From: Apiotrichum sp. Y4204
Lineage: Eukaryota; Basidiomycota; Tremellomycetes; Trichosporonales; Trichosporonaceae
Length of the DNA stretch: 64,000 nucleotides
Direction: 5' to 3'
Assembly (NCBI GenBank): GCA_025531455.1
Contig: JAMYHL010000031.1
Span: forward strand, 399,616-463,615
Every line of letters starts with the position of its first letter. Within the stretch, counting starts at the first letter, position 1. Made by a program: the position numbers and the translations under genes. The notes beneath the pieces are model-generated. The model was given only the letters and a program-made list of their open reading frames with translations, was not told where the DNA came from and made no database searches. This document shows, piece after piece, positions 58,101 through 64,000 of this stretch.

Positions 58101-61100
58101 CGGTACAAGTCTACTCGGACGTGGCACCCGTGTCGGGGCTGAAGACGCAGAGTGTGTCGTGCAGGATTCCCTCGGTGCAGGCAAAGATCCGGCAGTCGAC
58201 AGTGGAGGGATTGCAGTTCTTCGCCGACGACATTACGCACTGGCTGGACGGCGCCTTTGGCGACGGGTCGGCCCCGCGCCCGCGGGACGATTTAAAGATG
58301 ATTGGCAGCCGGTTCTTTGGGTCCAAGGCGAGCTCATCGGCGTCAAGCTCGGCAGTAGACGAGGAGGACGACGATCCTGCCGCGACGCTGCTGCGTGCCG
58401 CCATTTCCGAGTGCGAGGTGGTGCTAATTGTGCCCAAAGCCACGAAGGACGTCAGCCCCGAGGCGCCAGACCGTATACTCTCTCTCCACGCGTCTGACGT
58501 GGACGTCAAACTCGAGTCCAACACTACGGAAAAACAAGAGACGAGCGTTATCCTCCAGGCCATGGACGCGAGTATCTTCCACCACGCGAATCCAGACAGC
58601 AAGCCGAGCCGGCTTTTCGGCCGCACAACGTCGTTGAGCTTCACGGCGCATACAGAGCCGCTGGTCCACCTCCGGTTCTCGTCGATCACCCACGCGGATC
58701 GTACCAAGGAGACAGGTATCCGCCTCTCGGCGAACGCGTGCGGTTTGTTTATCACCAAAGACCTCGAGTGGGTGCACGACCTCAAGATGTACGCCAAGAC
58801 GCCCGAGGGCGTGTTTGAGGATGTTGTCCCGAGTGAGGTTACACGAATCAACCTGCTGTTCTCGGACGTGTCTGCGCGGGTGGATACGCCGACCCTTCCC
58901 GGCGCGCTCGTCGCTGTTGCAACCGTGCTCGAGGTGCGTACGGCGATTGAGAGCGAAGCGGACGACAGCCAGGTGGACATTGGGGTGTCGGGCATCCACC
59001 TGCTGGCAGTCGACGACCTGGCGGCGACGACGGACCTCATCGAGCTGTCAAGCAGCTTCCAGCACTCGCTCGATGCCTGGAAGCGCGCCGGATACGCACA
59101 GCTTGTCGCTGTTGAGGCGGCGGACGTGACGATTCTGAGGTCGCTCCTCCCACAGGAGACGATGCTAGTCGACGTCCTCCATGCCAAGGTGAAGGTCACT
59201 GCGTGTGCAGACTCGCTCGCATCTCTGGGAGCACTTGCGGGTGATTTGTCCAAGCTCGTCCCTCAGAAGGCGGAGCCAATGACAGGTTCCCCGAAGCGCA
59301 AGCCGGTGGCTCTCGACCAGACAATAGACGTCTTCGCGTCTGTCGATCTGGAGGCATTCGGTCAAGCCCCGGACATTGTCTCTGGCGCAGACATGATCGA
59401 CGACGACCTGCCGACCAACCTCGACTACCTCGACCACGCGGCACGGCAGCATCTGTCTGTTCCGAAGACAGATCGCAAGACGGGCGAAACCCTTCGGTCT
59501 TGGGAAACTCCCGACGAGGCAGAGCACATAGCCGAAGGCAACGGCGCGACCGTCAAGGTGTTCCTTCCCGATGGGTTTGCGGATGAGGCTGGGTACTGGG
59601 ACAGTCTGCCGGTGTTGAAGAATGGCGAGGAGACGCGGATGGGGCGCACTCGCGTGCGGGTGCAGAACTGCTCAGTTGGCGTGTTCCTGCATGACGGTTA
59701 TGACTGGCAGCGGACGCGCAAGGCGATCGAAGACGAGATCAAGGCCATGCGCCGCCGGCTCGAGAAGATCAAGCAGCTGCTCGCGTCGGGGCAGAAGGCC
59801 GATGCGAGTATCGAGCAGGCGAGTTCTGTCCTCTTCAACTCTGTGTACATAGGCTTGCCGGATCAGCGGGACGACATGGACTCTACGCAGCTGCTCGCTG
59901 CGATCGACGAGGAGCTGCTCGACCTCGGCATAGCGGAAACCGCCACGGAAAGCAGCTGGCAGCCGTTCCCTTCCCATGCCGGAGTGCGCCCTCCTGCGGC
60001 TCAGAAAAAGTCCCACGTAAAGCTCCACGGGAAGCGGCTCTCGCGCTCCAAGCGCGGCCAGATCGAGTTTAGCCTCGACGGCTTGAGGGCAGATATCGAC
60101 ATGTACGCACCAGACGACGCGACCGCGTCCCGCGTGCACGTGACCGCCTCTTCGTTTGATATCCTCGACCACATCAAGACTTCGACATGGAAAAAGTTTC
60201 TTACAGAAATGAAGAGCGACTCGCGGGGAAACGTCCGCGAGACGGACGCGGACATGGTGCGCCTCGAAATCACCACTGTCCGCCCGGACCTCCCGCGTCT
60301 CGACGAGGAGATCCGCGTTAGAGTGAGCTAGGAAACATAGGTGGGAGCTGACAGCAGGCCAAGATCCTCCCGCTCCGCCTGCACGTCGACCAGGACGCGC
60401 TCGATTTCCTCAAGCACTTTTTCAGCTTCACTCCGCCGCGCGCCGAGGAGGCTGGCGCCGAAGCCGAGGCCGTACCGCTTGACGTGGCTCCTAAGACTGA
60501 GCCTTTCTTCCGTGAGCCCAGGACCTGGGTTTTTGCTGACATTCCCAGAGTTTGTCGAGATCTTCCCTGTCGAGCTCAAGCTCGACTACAAGCCCAAGCG
60601 GGTCGACTATGCCGCGCTCCGCCAGGGCAAGACGATTGAGCTGATGAACTTTTTCCACTTTGACGGCGCGGAGATGACTCTCCGCCACGTGACTCTCTCT
60701 GGCGTGAGTAGAGGTATCCGGCTTTCGCCTCTTTCACCTCTGACAACAGATCACCGGCTCGAACCGGCTGTCCGACATGCTGCAGGATATCTGGACGCCG
60801 GACGTGAAGGCGAACCAGCTCGCGGATGTGATTTCCGGCGTGTCGCCGATCCGCTCGATGGTGAACGTCGGCAGCGGCGTGGCGGACCTGATCCTCCTCC
60901 CGATCGAGCAGTACCGGAAGGACGGGCGGCTCGCGCGCGGTGTGCAGCGGGGTACGAACTCGTTTGTCAAGTCGACGGCACTGGAGATGATGAAGCTTGG
61001 CGCGCGGCTCGCGACAGGCACGCAGGTTGTGCTCGAGCGCGCAGAGGGCGTGCTCGGGCGCCCCGGCGACGTCGGGGACAGCGTCATCCTCGAAGCGGCG

Positions 61101-61475
61101 GATATATCAGATGACGAGGGGTCGCCAGGCCGCGAGAAGAGCCGGTATGCCAACCAGCCGACCAACGTGCGCGAGGGGCTGCGCGGCGCGTACTCGTCCC
61201 TCTCGAGCAACCTCAACTCGGCGGCGCAGACCATCCTCGCCGTCCCGATGGAGGTGTACGAGCAGAGCGGCGATGATGTGAGTAGCTCCTTCCTTAAGGT
61301 CATTTATCCGTCAACTGACATGCAGGGCCCGTTCAAGGCGGTGGTACGCGCCGTGCCGATCGCGGTGCTCAAGCCGATGATCGGCGCGTCGGAAGCAGTG
61401 AGCAAGACGCTGTGGGGACTGCGCAACACGCTCGATCCCGAGAGCCGCCGCGAGACGGACGACAAGTACAAGTAG
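55166..61475 (+). CDS. ATG2: ATG2, autophagy lipid-transfer protein
   Basis: Seven exons, 55166-55378, 55470-57438, 57474-60322, 60358-60511, 60549-60703, 60750-61277 and 61326-61475, give 2005 residues, typical for fungal Atg2. Atg2 bridges the ER and the growing phagophore with Atg18 and Atg9 and moves lipids. The N-terminus shows the chorein-type start ([20 protein letters not shown], then [20 protein letters not shown]). Near the C-terminus are [39 protein letters not shown] and [19 protein letters not shown], then the ATG_C block with [20 protein letters not shown] and [13 protein letters not shown]. The middle has Ser/Pro-rich, probably disordered stretches (about 290-400). Two acceptors follow a CTGACAGCAG end; the second AG is used, by analogy with the biotin gene. 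It begins 390 bp from VPS16 on the opposite strand. Confidence 0.95.
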
Positions 61476-62210
61476 AGAAGAGGAGAGGGAGAGTTGTGAA
61501 ATTTCGTCACTACTACTTTTAATGATTGATGTTGTATGCACATGTCCAGGGCCACAAACCACACAGGGCCAGAATGCCAAGGGCCAAGAAGGACTGATGG
61601 AAAGAATGCCAAGAAGACTAATGGCCTGATGGAAGGGGAGACAGGGATCCGATGACGGAAGCCAGTGGCCAGAGGCCAGGCTAGAGGCTAGAGGCCAGCA
61701 CCAAACAACTGTTCGACAGAGGCCAGAGGACATTGTCTCCTGCCGCGCCCAGGCACCGCCCACCCCGTTTTATACTTGGGGTTGGGGGGTGGACGGCTGG
61801 GGACCCTAGTACAGCAGGTAATAGGCAATAGGCATGCCGCTCGGCGTCGGCGTCGGCACGATCGGCATCCAGCAGCCCAGCAAGACCGCCGCAAGACCGC
61901 CACATCCATAATACACGAGTCTATGAATCCACCGCGAGAAACTGCAACAGTAGGAGTTGACGGTTCGCGCCTCGCTTCGCGCCTTCGCGGCCTCGCGCTT
62001 CGCGGTTGCGGCGGCCCATGCCGCCGGCGGGGGATGATCACATGCCTTTGTGAATTTGTGGTCCAGTGCCGCGCGGAAAGAAAGGGGGGGGGAGGGGAGG
62101 GGGGGAGGAACCGGAAGGAACTCTACTGTATATACAAATAAAAATGGGGTCAAAGATCAGTGTGGGGTGGAAAATGGGGAAAATCCCGCACATTGATACA
62201 ATAGTCGTAG

Positions 62211-62255
62211 TAGATCAACGGATCAGCGAAGGGATCAACGGATCAACGGATCAGC
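62211..62255. repeat. GGATCAACG direct repeats
   Basis: GATCAACG occurs four times, three with a following GATCA, interrupted once by GCGAAGG. Confidence 0.65.
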
Positions 62256-63582
62256 TTTCTTTTCTCTAGTTTCTCTACACGATCGCGATCATCCCGATCA
62301 GCGGAATTGGCATTGACATTGACACCCTGCGCCCTGCGCCCCGAGAGTATCCTCTGAACACCGCCGCCGGCGTGCTGGGCGGCCGGCGACGGGTGACGTC
62401 ATTCCGGTTTAGGGGTGGCGGCTACACTTTCGTGTGTCCGTGTTCTGTGTTCTGTAGTTTCTATGATTCTATGCATGCTCGTGCGTATACGGCCGTAGAT
62501 CGTAGAGCGTGCTTCGGAGCGCGGATGCGATGTGTAGGAGCCTAGGAGCTTAGGAGTGGATGCAGGATGTGTGCGTGACGCCGTCCGTGCTCACTTGCAG
62601 AAACAATGTCCATGTCCATGTATGTCATCTGGATTTCTGGGTGCCACACATCCGGGGCGCATAACTCCGAGTACTCTGTCCGCGTCCAGTATTCATTATT
62701 CATTTCCGGTGTCGGACCCACCGCGCGTCGTACTTGCATTGTAGGAGCGCTAAAGGTGGAAGAAGGATGGCACGCATGCATATCAGACGATCAGGCATTG
62801 CCGGCGTTGGGCATCGTGCAGCTGTTTGGGTGCATTCATTGATATCTGGCTGGAGCTCGCCTCGACTGTGGTGAATAAACATGGAATGAGCACAAATGTG
62901 TGCAACTTCCCTCCCCCGAGGCGGATCAGGAGATCTCACCCAAACTCTCTGAGCTCTGAGCTCTGGGCTCTGGTGGTTGCTCGCATGACCCTCAGAAGCT
63001 CAGAAAAGTCTAATACCTAATGGCGTGCCTGTCTGATTAGCCCCCAATTACACGCTTTCAAATAGAGTGTATTAAGAATGCCCCACAACCCACCTTTAAA
63101 CCTCAGACTGGGCGCAGAGCTTCCCCCTGCTTACCCCTGGATATTCAATCCCACAGCCAATAGCGTCAGAGGAGGCAGCGTCCAGCTGAGCTCTTGTGTC
63201 CCCCTGTGGTTGTTGGTGCTTCTTTGCAACCCCCCTTTTGGGACATGCGACTATGCACCGCACACTGCCCTGCAGAACGCACAGCGTAGCGCGTAGAGTA
63301 TAGAGCGCGAGCACTGCAGCGTACGTGCACTGGTAGACAGAACCAGAAGCAGAACGAGAAGCAGTCGGGTTGTAAGCATGTCCTGCTTTCAGCTTGTCAG
63401 ACGCCACTGGGCCACTGGCCACTGGGCCACTGACGCTACATCCAATGAACCCAAAATGAGTGCCCAGTGCCCAGTAGTGCATCAGCGCCCAGCGCCCAGC
63501 CCAGCCAGCGCCGCGCCCATCCCTCCCCCTCCGCCCATGTGCCTTCCCTCTCCGCGTGCACCCTCTCTGCCCCTCCCCGCGA

Positions 63583-63613
63583 GGCCAACAGCCAACAGCC
63601 AACAGCCAACAGC
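63583..63613. repeat. GCCAACA heptamer tandem repeat
   Basis: Four consecutive GCCAACA units, seen directly, within a C-rich region. Confidence 0.8.
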
Positions 63614-64000
63614 CCACTTTGCCGCGGCTGCCACACCCAACACTACTAGCATGCACACAGTTGTACTGGACTGCACGCTACAGTGGCTACAGTGGTAGTG
63701 GTACGTCAAGCGCTCGCCCCCCCTGGTTTCCCCCCCTTTCCCCCTCTCCTCCCCCGCCTTGCTCATCCTCAGCACACCCTCCTGGCCTCCTGGTCTCTCA
63801 TTGCCCCCGCCTTGCACTCCACACACGCCGACTGCCCCTCGTCCCCCCGTCCCCCGTCCCCTCCCCCCATTCCCCCCCGTCACACACCCCCTCCCACCAC
63901 CACCACCCACCACCACCACCCAGCACCCCGCGCTATCAACAACTGCTCGCATCCCATCACAACTCCAACACTCCCCATCACAAACCTACTCCACACTACA

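Larger units (their letters stand above)
61476..64000. other. Gene-poor right end with repeats and a C/CA-rich leader
   Basis: No supported gene. Noted: a TATA-like TGTATATACAAATAAA near 62127 with nothing convincing after it; GGATCAACG repeats at 62211-62255; CCACTGGGCCACTGG repeats at 63409-63432; GCCAACA repeats at 63583-63613; and, from about 63715 to the end, a very C-rich sequence turning into CACCACC and CATCACAA. That last part resembles the leaders before other starts here, so a + strand gene may begin just beyond the window. Confidence 0.4.

Noticed and set aside
57499..59253. Minus-strand frames of 185 and 380 codons
   Set aside because: Antisense shadows of the large central exon of ATG2.

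Overview
This is a GC-rich piece of a fungal nuclear chromosome. It is most consistent with a basidiomycete yeast of the Tremellomycetes, possibly Trichosporonales; that placement is an inference from style and was not tested by a search. The grounds are coding exons that strongly prefer G or C at the third codon position, many short introns (about 30-60 nt) with GTRRGT-type donors and a very regular CTGAC or CTAAC branch site 5-9 nt before the acceptor, and single-copy eukaryotic housekeeping genes. All coding regions below were assembled by hand by matching intron signals and reading phase, and every multi-exon model closes in frame.

Layout, left to right: the 3' part of a fungal Zn-cluster-type transcription factor (+, 1-1795); an acetate-transporter-family membrane protein (+, 3012-3856); a gene-poor stretch with one small TATA-driven gene (8502-9011); a divergent pair, CTR9 of the Paf1 complex (-, 10194-13922) and threonyl-tRNA synthetase (+, 14467-17046); separase (+, 17555-24269), which is tail to tail with a bifunctional biotin-synthesis gene (dethiobiotin synthetase fused to DAPA aminotransferase, -, 24329-27435); an F-BAR/SH3 cytokinesis-type protein (+, 29152-32487); a low-complexity Gln/Pro/Asn-rich protein (+, 33263-34453); a gene-poor middle (about 34.5-47.7 kb) with four small genes (36724, 38900, 40684, 43568); a class I cyclic-nucleotide phosphodiesterase with a long N-terminal extension (+, 47724-51582); and VPS16 (-, 51923-54775), which is divergent from ATG2 (+, 55166-61475). 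The last 2.5 kb looks non-coding and ends in a C/CA-rich leader that may belong to the next gene.

The large genes serve separate core processes: transcription elongation, translation, chromosome segregation, cofactor synthesis, cytokinesis, cAMP signalling and vacuole/autophagy. The only functional pairing suggested by arrangement is VPS16 with ATG2, which share a 390-bp promoter region and both act in delivery to the vacuole. No ribosomal RNA, tRNA, transposon, CRISPR array or viral gene could be supported.

The most unusual items are an 11-nt micro-exon that encodes part of the P-loop of the biotin enzyme; an N-terminal presequence with a weak first ATG on the threonyl-tRNA synthetase, which suggests dual targeting from one gene; a 524-nt intron in the phosphodiesterase; a small Tyr/Ser/Gly/Asn-rich protein gene whose first splice donor reads GG instead of GT; a 29-residue spliced microprotein; and a recurring TATA-like element about 105-120 bp upstream of several ATGs.
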